Counted from the stretch's first letter, positions 26,601-34,703 are shown. The stretch is DNA of 59,907 nucleotides from Spongiibacteraceae bacterium (GCA_028280715.1 JANQLG010000046.1:1-59907); one strand, 5' to 3'. Notes: a model not told the origin generated them from the sequence alone. Translations and numbers: made by a program.

Positions 26601-26824
26601 TTTTGAATAATTTGAATACTGTGCGCACCGGCTGACAAGTCAAAAACAGCAATACCATTATTGTTACTGGTTTTTTCTTCTTCACCATCTAATTTAATAG
26701 TAAGACCTGATGCAGGATTACCATTATTAACAGCCTGAATAACCAATTCATCGTATGCGCTTACTAATAACGAATTCCCAAACATCGCTGCTGCTATTAC
26801 GCAACTAAGAAATGATTTTTTCAT
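23669..26824 (-). CDS. TonB-dependent receptor with carboxypeptidase-like N-terminal domain
   Basis: A 1051-residue outer-membrane receptor. A signal peptide (residues 1-23, ending VSA) is followed by a beta-sandwich domain, a second carboxypeptidase-regulatory-like domain (GGIEGRVSSNGFPVPDAVVSVVG, in pieces, about 127-200), a TonB-box-like EEVTVIA (about 208-214), the plug (VPSVTIQDSKFVFIRGLGGRY) and a 22-stranded barrel ending in KFKLGLDWNF with the terminal Phe. The two N-terminal beta domains resemble those of receptors for polymers or large substrates. It is encoded with a beta-helix lipoprotein downstream and a TonB-domain protein upstream. Confidence 0.92.
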   Translation of the reverse strand: MKKSFLSCVIAAAMFGNSLLVSAYDELVIQAVNNGNPASGLTIKLDGEEEKTSNNNGIAVFDLSAGAHSIQIIQNGTTIHSFRFDTANGQLTDINVSIGQDSDPRVSIESYFKTETAADKARAVTGGIEGRVSSNGFPVPDAVVSVVGTDIQAYTDETGAYELTLPRGIYSLEISHPDFGESTVNNYRVISNVVKGSNFSISQAQEIEEVTVIAKVNVSAFQESERYSLNVIDTMGIEQLARFGDADVAASVVRVPSVTIQDSKFVFIRGLGGRYITTTLNGAAMPSTDPAKRTVPLDLFPSNIVEQLDVKKTFVASMPGESTGGNLVINTRTFPDQRSGKLSISIAGTDGLTGESVLSDPIDGDYDWLGWDAGEREESGAISTIAEVLSLGSIPDESNGTTFELPDSVQTELQRVGAVLLKDDLDLDTTTANPDITIGANYGDLFSFDNGDLGVFAAVNYKNSWSQKQDGIDNTYTPGGSQKDILKFVEYANDIDVSGLLSLGLSIDEHTFESTTIVSRSTQNKVRRSVGQEGDEFQAQIEHDIAWIERQFISQQFSGSHYLNEDETLFVDWQITASQAKRLAPDRRTVTFTADSALTDPQSLLSSYNLDETDSNKQSVALNGFDLEVNALTRRHDDLVDDNLDFSSDFKYDIFSDASLNFGLQLIHRERDADSSTYGIVANPANIDFATDNLLVGEVITEERITGDPNTGFAFSEETFPSDQYEAELDLNSIYISYDHLLDSTYQFVAGVRYEDYEQTTETFAVSTDVNGNPVPINSPPLDEEAVLPSLAFNWFYRDDQQVRFAVSKTVSRPDFKETANALFFDEADNVLVRGNPFLDVSDVINYDARWEWYYGDQDDESVSVAIFYKDIDNAIERVVQPASGTASNARTFRNADTAEIYGIEFEGRKDFALSSDLTRSMFVILNAAVIESDVTLNDGSGSRELQGQPEYTFNLIFGYDDIKRGQELTLLLNQNGETIVDVGINGLPDIIEEPRLDINLKYKYEISDGLIVKASVENLLDEEVESTQGGRVFQSYKEGVKFKLGLDWNF

Positions 26825-27335
26825 TAATACCCCTAAAAATGGTCATTGCGAAACGCCAACTCAAAATAAAACTGGCTGCTTTTCATTAATAATTCTTTGT
26901 GCCTTAAATAAGTCGTGCTGCAACTCTTAAAATTTTTTTAAACTTCTTCCTGAATTTTTCTTTTAAGATCACCTACGATTCTGAACATAAATTGTTAACG
27001 ATCATGCTCTGCGGACCAGGCTCAGTCCTCTTTACTACAAAATTGTTTCAATGAGCTTTTTGTCCATATTGACAAGCTACAGATAAGCAAAACTATTCTG
27101 TGCTTATGAGTCGAAGGGCTATTAAACGGGGCAAATATTTCAGCCGGATGGCGTTAACATGAAGCTTTTATTACAGGCAGGACTAGCTCTAACCTTGAAC
27201 AGGAGAACCAAAAAACTATGTGTATTTTTAAGAAATGGTTTTAGAAATAAAACAAGGACTTATATTAAGGAGGGGCAACAGCTGACAGAATCACAAAAGC
27301 CTGCCAGCCATATTCAAGAAAAACTGCTTTATCTA
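26825..27335. other. Intergenic region, 511 bases
   Basis: Holds the promoter side of the leftward TonB-dependent receptor and the downstream side of the TonB-domain gene. A 107-codon open frame at 27159-27482 overlaps the TonB-domain gene antisense and lacks protein-like features; I do not accept it. No RNA gene is recognised. Confidence 0.4.
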
Positions 27336-27737
27336 TCAGCGCTTGGCAACTACTCGATTACCACGCTCATCGACCATGGTGTAATTGTATTTACGCATCA
27401 TGCCATTAACCCGCACTACTTCACCATTAATTACCACAGGCTCGAAACGAGTAGATTTCAGCGCTTTTACCGCTTCACGTAAAAACAACTTGGAACCTGT
27501 TGAAGATACCAGCTCAACATCCTTTGGACGACCACGTTTATCAATATCGTATTTCAATACAACGGCACCTTCGCTGTTAGCACGCATAGACATTTCAGGG
27601 AAATTGGGCTGAACAGATTTTGTCTCAACAATTTTGGTGACAGTATCGATATCAATAGCATTAACCTCTGCAGCCATTACATTAGCAGAGAATGCTATAG
27701 CTGCGGCCAATCCTGAGAGTGCGATCATTTTTTTCAT
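27336..27737 (-). CDS. Periplasmic TonB C-terminal-domain protein
   Basis: A 133-residue exported protein. The ATG at 27737 (MKKMIALSGLAAAIAFSANVMA) is preceded by GAAGGAAG and gives a normal signal peptide. The mature part is a single TonB C-terminal domain: PNFPEMSMRANSEGAVVLKYDIDKRGRPKDVELVSSTGSKLFLREAVKALKSTRFEPVVINGE (in pieces). It lacks the proline-rich spacer and the membrane anchor of true TonB, so it probably cannot transduce proton-motive force by itself. It lies upstream of the TonB-dependent receptor in the same orientation and may be its accessory. Confidence 0.82.
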   Translation of the reverse strand: MKKMIALSGLAAAIAFSANVMAAEVNAIDIDTVTKIVETKSVQPNFPEMSMRANSEGAVVLKYDIDKRGRPKDVELVSSTGSKLFLREAVKALKSTRFEPVVINGEVVRVNGMMRKYNYTMVDERGNRVVAKR

Positions 27738-27828
27738 AATATTCTTCCTTCTGGCCAAGTCTTAAATTAACCGCTCGACTCGGAAATTCTGAGCAAGCAC
27801 AAACAACGATTCACATTGCATAATCAAA

Positions 27829-27929
27829 GTATATACATTCACTATCGCTATACAATTTTTTTTCATGCCAAAGGCCAAATTATCATAATTCTGTAACAAT
27901 TGGATGGTATACAGCAAAAACGTATATAC
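27829..27929. promoter_or_regulatory. Candidate operator set of GTATATAC palindromes
   Basis: GTATATAC occurs at 27829-27836 and 27922-27929, and GTATAC at 27907-27912, all in the gap between the TonB-domain gene and the small DNA-binding protein gene. Repeated palindromes of this kind are typical of autoregulated ribbon-helix-helix regulators. This is a sequence observation only. Confidence 0.35.
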
Positions 27930-28007
27930 AAAATATATCGATTTGATTAACCATTAGCCAATTAGGGTGCTTTACTTGCACCAACAATAAGGAAGTCATG
28001 CATTACC

Positions 28008-28190
28008 ATGAGCAGTGAAACCATTAAGAAAAAGAAGAGCTCCAACAAGGACAGCCAATTAATTATTAGAATTAAGAAGGAAGAAAGGGACGCATTCATA
28101 GCACTGTGCGACGAACTCGATACCAGTGCAGCGAGGGAGGTTCGGCTATTTATTAGGGAATTTCTAAAACAGAATCAACTTATGCCCTAA
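28008..28190 (+). CDS. Small ribbon-helix-helix-like protein
   Basis: A 60-residue basic protein. A lysine-rich N-terminal tail (residues 5-14) is followed by a strand QLIIRIKKEERDAFIALCDEL and the helices TSAAREVRLFIREFLKQNQ, the layout of an Arc/MetJ-type ribbon-helix-helix DNA-binding domain. GGAAG lies about 11 bases before the ATG. No toxin gene follows. Upstream are three GTATAC/GTATATAC palindromes (27829-27929) that could be its operators. It may be a small chromosomal or mobile-element-derived regulator. Confidence 0.6.
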   Translation: MSSETIKKKKSSNKDSQLIIRIKKEERDAFIALCDELDTSAAREVRLFIREFLKQNQLMP

Positions 28191-28231
28191 AGATACGACA
28201 TCATAAGTAGTGTCATTACCATTACCCTAAA

Positions 28232-28258
28232 AAAATGCCGGGATAAACCCGGCATTTT
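28232..28258. terminator. Bidirectional terminator
   Basis: AAAATGCCGGG (28232-28242) and CCCGGCATTTT (28248-28258) form a perfect stem with an ATAAA loop. A-tract and T-tract on both sides fit use in both directions between convergent genes. Confidence 0.85.
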
Positions 28259-28288
28259 GCATATTAGATGTCGCAATCAATAGATGTA

Positions 28289-29128
28289 TTAGGCATAGGA
28301 AGCCATTAGAACATAAACAACACTACCGATACCCAAAATAGCACTACCAACCACAGAGGCTGCGAAGGGTGCATAGGCTGGCAAATTCTTGAATGACCCA
28401 GCACGCCCCAAGCGTAGATACACTTCATAAATAGCCAGCGGGATAATATAGAAGCCCCACGAATTGATAATTCCCATCGCCATCTGAGAAGGCAATACAG
28501 ATTCACCTGCAACCACTGCTGTAGTTGCCCACCAACCTGCCATAACACGGTTCAACCAAGAGCCAATCGCCAAAATAAATAATCGGATAGCCCACTCTTT
28601 GTGTACGGCAAAATCACGTTGCACCAATGATTGAATGACCTTATAGATCACATAAAACATCACCACGCCGTAAACTGTTCCAGGCTGATAAATGAAAGGA
28701 GGCAAGCCCTCACCCACCATATTCGAATCGTAATACAGAGAAAAGTAAAGCGTTCCCACCGATGCACCAAAGAAAGCAATCGCTATAGTCGATACACCAA
28801 TGGCCTTATGCCAGGACTTCTTCTTATGGGTAAGCCCCAAATGAACCTGTAAAGGGGAAATAAAGTTCATCATAGCGCCAAACATCATATGCCAGGCCAA
28901 CAGATGAAGAGCCGTAAGATTACCAGGCTGATTAAACGCCGGATGGCCTGACTGACTATCAGACACGAAATCCAGGCCATTGGTGAAAGCGTGATAAACA
29001 AACGGAATAGAAAATACCCAGACAGCGACTAGGAACATGTTAATAGCAAACATCTTATCCGTCATAAATTTGGGCAAGGTACTAGTAGCAACATTGGTAC
29101 TAGTAGCAGTTGCTGATACAGAATTCAT
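28289..29128 (-). CDS. DUF2306 family membrane protein, copy 2
   Basis: A 279-residue integral membrane protein with about seven helices matching DUF2306. Recognisable segments are LHLLAWHMMFGAMMNFISPLQVH, KKSWHKAIGVSTIAIAFFGASVGTLYF and VQRDFAVHKEWAIRLFILAIGSWLNRV (each in part). Conserved histidines in these helices could bind haem or metal. It is a tandem paralogue of the gene at 29346, clearly homologous along its whole length. GAGAGGAGAG precedes the ATG. Function unknown. Confidence 0.85.
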   Translation of the reverse strand: MNSVSATATSTNVATSTLPKFMTDKMFAINMFLVAVWVFSIPFVYHAFTNGLDFVSDSQSGHPAFNQPGNLTALHLLAWHMMFGAMMNFISPLQVHLGLTHKKKSWHKAIGVSTIAIAFFGASVGTLYFSLYYDSNMVGEGLPPFIYQPGTVYGVVMFYVIYKVIQSLVQRDFAVHKEWAIRLFILAIGSWLNRVMAGWWATTAVVAGESVLPSQMAMGIINSWGFYIIPLAIYEVYLRLGRAGSFKNLPAYAPFAASVVGSAILGIGSVVYVLMASYA

Positions 29129-29282
29129 AGCAAGCTCTCCTCTCTATTCATGTAACTTTTTCATGTAACTTTTGTGCAACATATAAGTGCCGGAATCGTA
29201 ACACTGGGCCACTATCTTTTCCTTACAGCACTTAAAACATTAATAATTTGTAATAATAGAACATCGCTGTTAGCTCATATAT

Positions 29283-29311
29283 AAAGATGCCGAACTTACC
29301 TCGGCATCTTT
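29283..29311 (-). terminator. Terminator between the DUF2306 paralogues
   Basis: AAAGATGCCGA (29283-29293) and TCGGCATCTTT (29301-29311) form a perfect 11-bp stem with a 7-base loop, 35 bases after the stop of the upstream DUF2306 gene. The minus-strand tail is TATATATG, weakly T-rich. Confidence 0.7.
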
Positions 29312-29345
29312 TATAACAGAACAAACAACAAATTGTGTCACTTAA

Positions 29346-30203
29346 TTAACTAGACGAACCACCTGCATACATCATCAAAACGTACATACCACTACCAACG
29401 AGCAATATGCCACTACCAATCATCGAAGTAACAAAGGGAGCATATGAAGGCAAGTTATCATAGTGACCAGCGCGACGTAGACGTAAGTAAACTTCGTAAA
29501 TCACAAGAGGTGTTACGTAAAACCCCCATGAATTAAAGATTCCAAACGCCGTCTGACCAGGCAGAATACCTCCCAGACCTATAGTGTGACCCGTGGCATA
29601 CATACCAATGGTAACGCGGAATAACCAAGAGCCTATGGCTAAAATAAAGAGCCTTATAGCCCACTCTTTATGGGCAACAAAATCACGTCTAACCAGCGTT
29701 TGAATCAATTTATAAATTACATAGAACATCACCACGCCATACATCGCTCCAGGCTGATAGATGTAGGGCTGAAGGCCAACGCCGACATTTTCATCATAAT
29801 AAAGCGAGAAATATAGGCTACCAACGGTAGCACCAAAGAAAGCAATCGCAATATTCGACATACCTATATATTTATGCCACGCCTTTTTCTTACGGCTCAA
29901 ACCTAAATAAACCTGGTAAGGAGAAATGAAATTCATCATCGCACCAAACACCATATGCCAAGCCATTAGATAAAATGCAGTAATATTTCCAGCCTGAGAA
30001 AACACAGGATGCTCAGCCTGACCATCAGCAATAAAATCAGCACCAGCCATAAAGGCATGATGAACAAATGGAAGTGAAAAAATAAACACTGAGCCCAAGA
30101 AGAAATTTACCGCAAACGTCTTCGACGTCATAAACCCGGGCAAAGCGCTCGTCGTCGTGACATTAGCACCCGTTTCAGTTGAGTTTGCTGGTGCAGCACA
30201 CAT
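29346..30203 (-). CDS. DUF2306 family membrane protein, copy 1
   Basis: A 285-residue paralogue of the protein at 28289 with the same helix order and the same conserved histidines (FYLMAWHMVFGAMMNFISPYQV, KKKAWHKYIGMSNIAIAFFG and VAHKEWAIRLFILAIGSWLF). It differs mainly in the N-terminal tail, which lacks a signal peptide. CGGAGAGGAG precedes the ATG. The terminator between the two copies suggests they are expressed separately. Tandem duplication probably produced them. Confidence 0.85.
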   Translation of the reverse strand: MCAAPANSTETGANVTTTSALPGFMTSKTFAVNFFLGSVFIFSLPFVHHAFMAGADFIADGQAEHPVFSQAGNITAFYLMAWHMVFGAMMNFISPYQVYLGLSRKKKAWHKYIGMSNIAIAFFGATVGSLYFSLYYDENVGVGLQPYIYQPGAMYGVVMFYVIYKLIQTLVRRDFVAHKEWAIRLFILAIGSWLFRVTIGMYATGHTIGLGGILPGQTAFGIFNSWGFYVTPLVIYEVYLRLRRAGHYDNLPSYAPFVTSMIGSGILLVGSGMYVLMMYAGGSSS

Positions 30204-30497
30204 TGCAAATACTCCTCTCCGCTTTATTTTAATTAAATACCCTATGAATAGCAGATAATGATAGGGCGCTTCTAAACAATGTTCAGGATTGTAGTCTCAA
30301 TCCTCAATCACACTTAATTACGATTACTTCATTAATATAGATTTGGGATTTTTACACTCAATACATCCCGAGATATCTCATAATAGAGGCACACTACAAC
30401 CATGTAAACCCAAAAGTTTACATTCTTACTTTTCGTTAATTTTCTTTTAATGAAGCAAGATAGCGACTAAAACTGACGCAAAATAACATCGGAGTCG

Positions 30498-31304
30498 TTA
30501 TTTAGATATTTTCTCCAGCATCTCATTTACTGCTTGTACATGCTCAGGGTTGTTATGGCACATCCCTTGAAATACAGCACATACCGCAAGAAAATCCGGC
30601 AGTTCCTGACGCTGCGCCATTTTCATTAAGCGCTTAGTTAACCTTAAGGCGGCGGCTGGCTTTTCTGCAATAGTCTCAGCTAACTGCAAAGCCCTACCCA
30701 TCAACTGTTCATGCTCTACAACCTCTAAAACCACTCCCAATTCTTTTGCCTCATTCGCATCGAAAACTCGGCCGGTAAACGTTAACTCAGCTGCTCGCTG
30801 ATATCCGATCAACCGCTGCAAAAACCACGCACCACCATCACCAGGAATAATGCCCAAATTAACAAAGGTTTCACCAAATTTTGCTCTTTCAGAGGCAATA
30901 CGCAAATCACACATATTTGCTAAATCAAAACCAGCTCCAATTGCAGGACCATTGACGGCGGCAATAACTGGCATTTCAGCTTGCTGAATGGCCAATGGTA
31001 TTCGCTGGATACCCTTTCTATAGCGCTGTTCAACTTCAGCAACATCACCAGCAAAATCATGACTACGATCAGCCATGTCTTTTATATTACCGCCAGCTGA
31101 AAATGACGAACCCGCTCCCGTAATAATCAATACAGAAACATCTTTGCACCCGTTCGCCCACTCAATAGACTGAACAACATCATCAACCAAGTTAGTGCCG
31201 GTTAATGCATTCCTTACATCATGTCTGTTAAGGGTCAAAACGGCCACACACTTTTCTAACGTTAACGTCAACGTTGCATCTGTTAATAACGGAATAGAAC
31301 TCAT
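30498..31304 (-). CDS. Enoyl-CoA hydratase/isomerase family protein
   Basis: A 268-residue crotonase-fold protein. It has the oxyanion-hole segments SFSAGGNIKDMADRS (about 69-83) and NGPAIGAGFDLANMCDLRIA (about 116-135), followed by GETFVNLGIIPGDGGAWFLQRL, where the usual catalytic glutamate region reads PGDGG. It probably hydrates or isomerises a fatty-acyl-CoA, but it is not the R-specific PhaJ type. The gene is isolated and leftward, near the PHA locus. Substrate unknown. Confidence 0.88.
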   Translation of the reverse strand: MSSIPLLTDATLTLTLEKCVAVLTLNRHDVRNALTGTNLVDDVVQSIEWANGCKDVSVLIITGAGSSFSAGGNIKDMADRSHDFAGDVAEVEQRYRKGIQRIPLAIQQAEMPVIAAVNGPAIGAGFDLANMCDLRIASERAKFGETFVNLGIIPGDGGAWFLQRLIGYQRAAELTFTGRVFDANEAKELGVVLEVVEHEQLMGRALQLAETIAEKPAAALRLTKRLMKMAQRQELPDFLAVCAVFQGMCHNNPEHVQAVNEMLEKISK

Positions 31305-32014
31305 AAAAAATCACCTGAATAATTTCGTTAGTTAAATATCTTTAAAATTTTTATCGTATAGAGTACAAAAATATCTAGACGTAAAACTCAAGATTCTTTA
31401 TCGTGTATCTCATGCTTGATGGATCTTTTGTAATCACAACCAACTGTTTTGAATTAATTTTGCACGGCGCTGGTGCACAATAGCCGAGAAGGACCAATAA
31501 TAAATCAATAAAACAACAGCTATAGACTTAAGATAAAAAACAAAACTTTCAAGATTTATCTATTTATTTGGATCCAAATTAAACTAACTAGACAATATAT
31601 TTATTATAAAAATTTTTCTTATAACAATCACTCAAAAAATGTTAGGCAAAGAAATTAAAAACAAATAGGCACAGTTATTGCTGAACAAGCACTAACAATT
31701 TTTTTATGTCGGATATTTTAAGTAAGGCGTTTATATAACCCAGGCACACGAATCAATTGAGCGGAAAACATAGAGCCCAGACAACATTAAGAATACCACT
31801 GAAATATTTTATCCATCTTTTATTCATATAATTTGTCAATCATCAGTTATACAAAAGCCACATCAAAATTTTTAAGGAGGGAATTTTTAAGGACATATAA
31901 CAGAAAGGTAAACAGGGACTTACCACGGAAACACCATAAAGGGTGAAAACCACCTTGAATCAGAGCCCATTGAAAAATAAGGCTCATCATAATTGAGTAT
32001 TTAGAGGAAAACTT
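31305..32014. other. AT-rich intergenic region of 710 bases
   Basis: No coding frame is convincing here. It is the longest gene-free stretch in the window and lies between divergently transcribed genes (enoyl-CoA hydratase leftward, phaB rightward), so it holds both promoters. One inverted repeat, TGCAC (31461-31465) with GTGCA (31473-31477), resembles a TGC-rich PhaR-like site. A weak hairpin GAGCC (31964-31968) with GGCTC (31982-31986) precedes phaB. A leader RNA or small RNA cannot be excluded. Confidence 0.4.
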
Positions 32015-32737
32015 ATGAGCAGAGTTGCATTAGTAACCGGCGGTACTCGCGGCATAGGCGAAGCCGTCTGCACCAAGCTTAAATTAAAAGGACATGTAGT
32101 TGTTGCGAATTATGGCGGTAACGACCAAGCAGCAGAAGCCTTTACCGAACGAACCGATATCCCGGCTGTTAAATTTGATGTTTCTGATTTTGAAGCAACC
32201 AAAGCTGCCGTTGAGCAAATTAGCAACGACGTTGGCCCTGTTGAAATTCTTGTCAATAACGCAGGCATTACCCGTGATGGCACCATGCATAGAATGGATT
32301 TCAATCAATGGAATAGTGTCATCCAAACTAACCTGAGCTCATGCTTTAACACTTGTCGAGCAGTCATCGAAGGTATGCGTGAACGAGGTTTTGGCCGTAT
32401 TGTTAATGTGGGCTCGGTTAACGGCCAGGCAGGTCAATATGGACAGGTCAATTACGCATCAGCCAAATCGGGGATTCACGGTTTCACAAAAGCACTTGCG
32501 CAAGAATGTGCAGCTAAAGGCATTACGGTTAACGCCGTAGCCCCAGGTTATGTTGATACCGATATGGTGCGCGCAGTACCCCCAGATGTTTTGGAAAAAA
32601 TTATCGCCACTATCCCTGTCGGTCGACTGGGTAGACCTGAAGATATCGCACGTACTATCGAATTTCTTGTAAGTGATAACGCCGATTTCATCACTGGCTC
32701 AACTGTGTCGGTTAACGGCGGACAGCACATGTATTAA
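32015..32737 (+). CDS. phaB: Acetoacetyl-CoA reductase PhaB
   Basis: A 240-residue SDR that reduces acetoacetyl-CoA to (R)-3-hydroxybutyryl-CoA for PHB synthesis. Motifs: TGGTRGIGEA, NNAGITRDGTMHRM (hallmark of PhaB/FabG-like reductases), the catalytic serine in NVGSVNGQAGQ, and YASAKSG with Tyr and Lys. The TRDGTMHRM and GQAGQYGQVNY segments and the position beside phaZ, phasins, phaR and phaC favour PhaB over FabG. GAGG lies 8 bases before the ATG. It is convergent with phaZ, with a shared terminator between them. Confidence 0.93.
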   Translation: MSRVALVTGGTRGIGEAVCTKLKLKGHVVVANYGGNDQAAEAFTERTDIPAVKFDVSDFEATKAAVEQISNDVGPVEILVNNAGITRDGTMHRMDFNQWNSVIQTNLSSCFNTCRAVIEGMRERGFGRIVNVGSVNGQAGQYGQVNYASAKSGIHGFTKALAQECAAKGITVNAVAPGYVDTDMVRAVPPDVLEKIIATIPVGRLGRPEDIARTIEFLVSDNADFITGSTVSVNGGQHMY

Positions 32738-32760
32738 AAAACTTACTTACTAAGGACATA

Positions 32761-32791
32761 AAAAAACCGCTGTTAACACAGCGGTTTTTTT
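32761..32791. terminator. Bidirectional terminator between phaB and phaZ
   Basis: An 18-base palindrome, CCGCTGTTAACACAGCGG (32767-32784), is flanked by an A-run and a T-run. It serves convergent genes. Confidence 0.9.
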
Positions 32792-32805
32792 ATGCTCAGT
32801 CCAAC

Positions 32806-34023
32806 TTAACTATATTTGTGAATAAATTCAGTGATCGTCGGGCGCACATATTTTCTGAATTTTGATCCACTAAAAATACCGTAATGCCCTGCACCTTGCT
32901 GCAAAAGGTGGCGACGCATTTTTTTCGGAATATTCTTACATATACCTTGAGCCGCCTCAGTTTGCCCGATACCACAGATATCATCATCAGCACCTTCAAC
33001 AGTTAATAGCGGTGTATTATCTATAGCTTCAAAATTAACTGGCTCACCTTCATAAGTAATAGCACCACGAGCCACTTCATTGTTCTTAAAAACCCTTTCG
33101 ATAGTTTCCAAATAAAACTCAGCTGGCATATCCAGAACCGCCATATATTCATCATAGAATGCTCTAAAACGATCAGCATCTTCCTGCTCGCCAAACAACA
33201 GGTTCTGGAAAAAATTCATATACTTCTTGGCGTGGTTCTGTGCATTCATAGATAAGAAGCCACCTAACTGCATAAAACCCGGATATACTTCCCGACCTGC
33301 CCCTGGATAACCCTCAGGGACTTTAGCAATGGCAAACCCTCTAAACCACGACATGGGATGCTTTTCAGCAAACTCATTAACCCTTGTGGGGCTTTTAGAC
33401 GTATCAATGGGCCCGCCCATCAATGTCAGTGATTGCGGCACACATTTGTGCTTTTTTTCAGCCATCACTGCAGTAGCGATCAACGCTTGTACCGTGGGCT
33501 GACAAATCGCAATCATATGCGTGTTTGGCCCTAGAAATTCCATGAACTCAATCAGATAAGTTACATAACAATCAAAAGTAAATTTGCCGACACCTCGCGG
33601 CACATCCCGAGCATCCAGCCAATCAGTCAGATATACCTCATGATCAGGTAACAGCGCTTCGACCGTCCCTTTTAACAGTGTCGAGTGATGCCCAGATAAA
33701 GGGGCGACCAGCAATACTTTATCTTTATCAGTATGCTCAAGGCGTTTAAAGTGAATCAAGTCGCAAAAGGGTTTGCTATCAACAACATCTTCTTTGACGC
33801 GCACCATTTCACCATTAATAGGCACTTCATCGATATCATATCCCTGCTTCTCGTAGCGTCTTGTTAAACGCATTCCAGTTTCTAATACCGCATTGGCGAA
33901 CCGCCCAGGTATGGTATACGTAAAAGGGTTTGTGGGATGACAAACAACACTGTGAGCCAATTCGTAGCTATCGTGCACTAATTGACCATAGCGAGTGAGA
34001 TAATCATAGGCCTGGTAATGCAT
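32806..34023 (-). CDS. phaZ: Intracellular PHB depolymerase
   Basis: A 405-residue cytoplasmic polyhydroxybutyrate depolymerase that mobilises the storage granule. It begins MHYQAYDYLTRYGQL, as the family does, and has no signal peptide. The nucleophile is the cysteine in AICQPTVQA (Cys174), characteristic of the intracellular PhaZ family where Cys replaces Ser. The acid and base are in EGADDDICG and GAGHYGIFSG. It is leftward, separated from the phasin gene by a hairpin, and convergent with phaB. Confidence 0.94.
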   Translation of the reverse strand: MHYQAYDYLTRYGQLVHDSYELAHSVVCHPTNPFTYTIPGRFANAVLETGMRLTRRYEKQGYDIDEVPINGEMVRVKEDVVDSKPFCDLIHFKRLEHTDKDKVLLVAPLSGHHSTLLKGTVEALLPDHEVYLTDWLDARDVPRGVGKFTFDCYVTYLIEFMEFLGPNTHMIAICQPTVQALIATAVMAEKKHKCVPQSLTLMGGPIDTSKSPTRVNEFAEKHPMSWFRGFAIAKVPEGYPGAGREVYPGFMQLGGFLSMNAQNHAKKYMNFFQNLLFGEQEDADRFRAFYDEYMAVLDMPAEFYLETIERVFKNNEVARGAITYEGEPVNFEAIDNTPLLTVEGADDDICGIGQTEAAQGICKNIPKKMRRHLLQQGAGHYGIFSGSKFRKYVRPTITEFIHKYS

Positions 34024-34133
34024 AAAAACACCTTGCTAGTTCGATTTAGCCAGCTTCGTTCATTTAATAAACAAAAAGTCGCTGAGCCTTATTGTAAATT
34101 TATAGAGAAAATAGTGACAAGGTTTGAATATAT

Positions 34134-34162
34134 CAGACCTTCCTCGAATCGAGGAAGGTCTG
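34134..34162 (-). terminator. Hairpin after phasin gene 1
   Basis: CAGACCTTCCTC (34134-34145) and GAGGAAGGTCTG (34151-34162) form a perfect 12-bp stem 8 bases after the phasin stop. It lacks a clear T-tract, so it may partly terminate or protect the transcript end. Confidence 0.65.
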
Positions 34163-34169
34163 TTGGCAA

Positions 34170-34523
34170 TTACTTGCCGGGATTAGCTGCAGCAGTAACA
34201 GCAGCTTGGGCATCTTCGATAGCAGACTTCATCACGTCACCCGCCTTTTCCTGGGCACCAGTGATTACGTCATAGGCTTCTTTAGCAGCTGTAGTCATTT
34301 TGTCTTGCAATGCTTCAGCATAGCCTTTTTGAGCTTCTACTAAACCTTCCAGATCTTTCTTCTCTGCTACTTCAGAAGTAAATTCAACGCTTTGGTTCAA
34401 CAGGCTGCTAAACAGAGAGTTTTGCTGCTGAGCCAAAGTTTCCAATACTTTGGCATTAATAGAAACCAGCTCTGTCACTGGCTGTAAGGATTTTTGAAAC
34501 TGCTCATTCACTTTATCGTACAT
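34170..34523 (-). CDS. phaP: Phasin 1 (PHA granule protein)
   Basis: A 117-residue phasin. The true start is the ATG at 34523 (MYDKVNEQFQKSLQPV), with AGAGGAAAG upstream; a longer open frame to 34628 only adds residues encoded by the regulatory palindromes. It is all-helical, with LVSINAKVLETLAQQQNSLFSSLLNQSVEF matching the Phasin_2 family in pieces, and an alanine-rich tail. It coats PHA granules. The upstream region carries two TGCTGC-AAA-GCAGCA palindromes, so it is probably repressed by PhaR. It is clearly paralogous to the phasin at 34787. Confidence 0.9.
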   Translation of the reverse strand: MYDKVNEQFQKSLQPVTELVSINAKVLETLAQQQNSLFSSLLNQSVEFTSEVAEKKDLEGLVEAQKGYAEALQDKMTTAAKEAYDVITGAQEKAGDVMKSAIEDAQAAVTAAANPGK

Positions 34524-34545
34524 AATTGCTTTCCTCTTTCGACGT

Positions 34546-34627
34546 TGCTGCAAAGCAGCATTGATAACAGTTGCAAGTGTAAGAAAGGAGTATCTATAGG
34601 TCAAAACATTTTTGCTGCAAAGCAGCA
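34546..34627. promoter_or_regulatory. Two PhaR-like operator palindromes before phasin 1
   Basis: TGCTGCAAAGCAGCA occurs twice, at 34546-34560 and 34613-34627, 67 bases centre to centre. Each contains CTGC-N3-GCAG, the site type reported for Paracoccus PhaR. They lie just upstream of the phasin start codon. Confidence 0.7.
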
Positions 34628-34688
34628 TATTTGTTAGTTTTATTTAGAATAAAAACATGAAATTCTATTCTAGGTTTATTAATTATGA

Positions 34689-34703
34689 TTTTGCAGTGCA
34701 AAA
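34689..34703. promoter_or_regulatory. TTTTGCA-G-TGCAAAA palindrome
   Basis: A perfect 7+7 inverted repeat (34689-34695 and 34697-34703) with the TGCA core seen in PhaR sites of Ralstonia type. It overlaps the A-run of the terminator behind phasin 2, so it may equally be fortuitous. Confidence 0.35.

Noticed and set aside
27159-27482. 107-codon plus-strand frame overlapping the TonB-domain gene
   Set aside because: Overlaps a clear gene antisense; the sequence shows no protein-like pattern.
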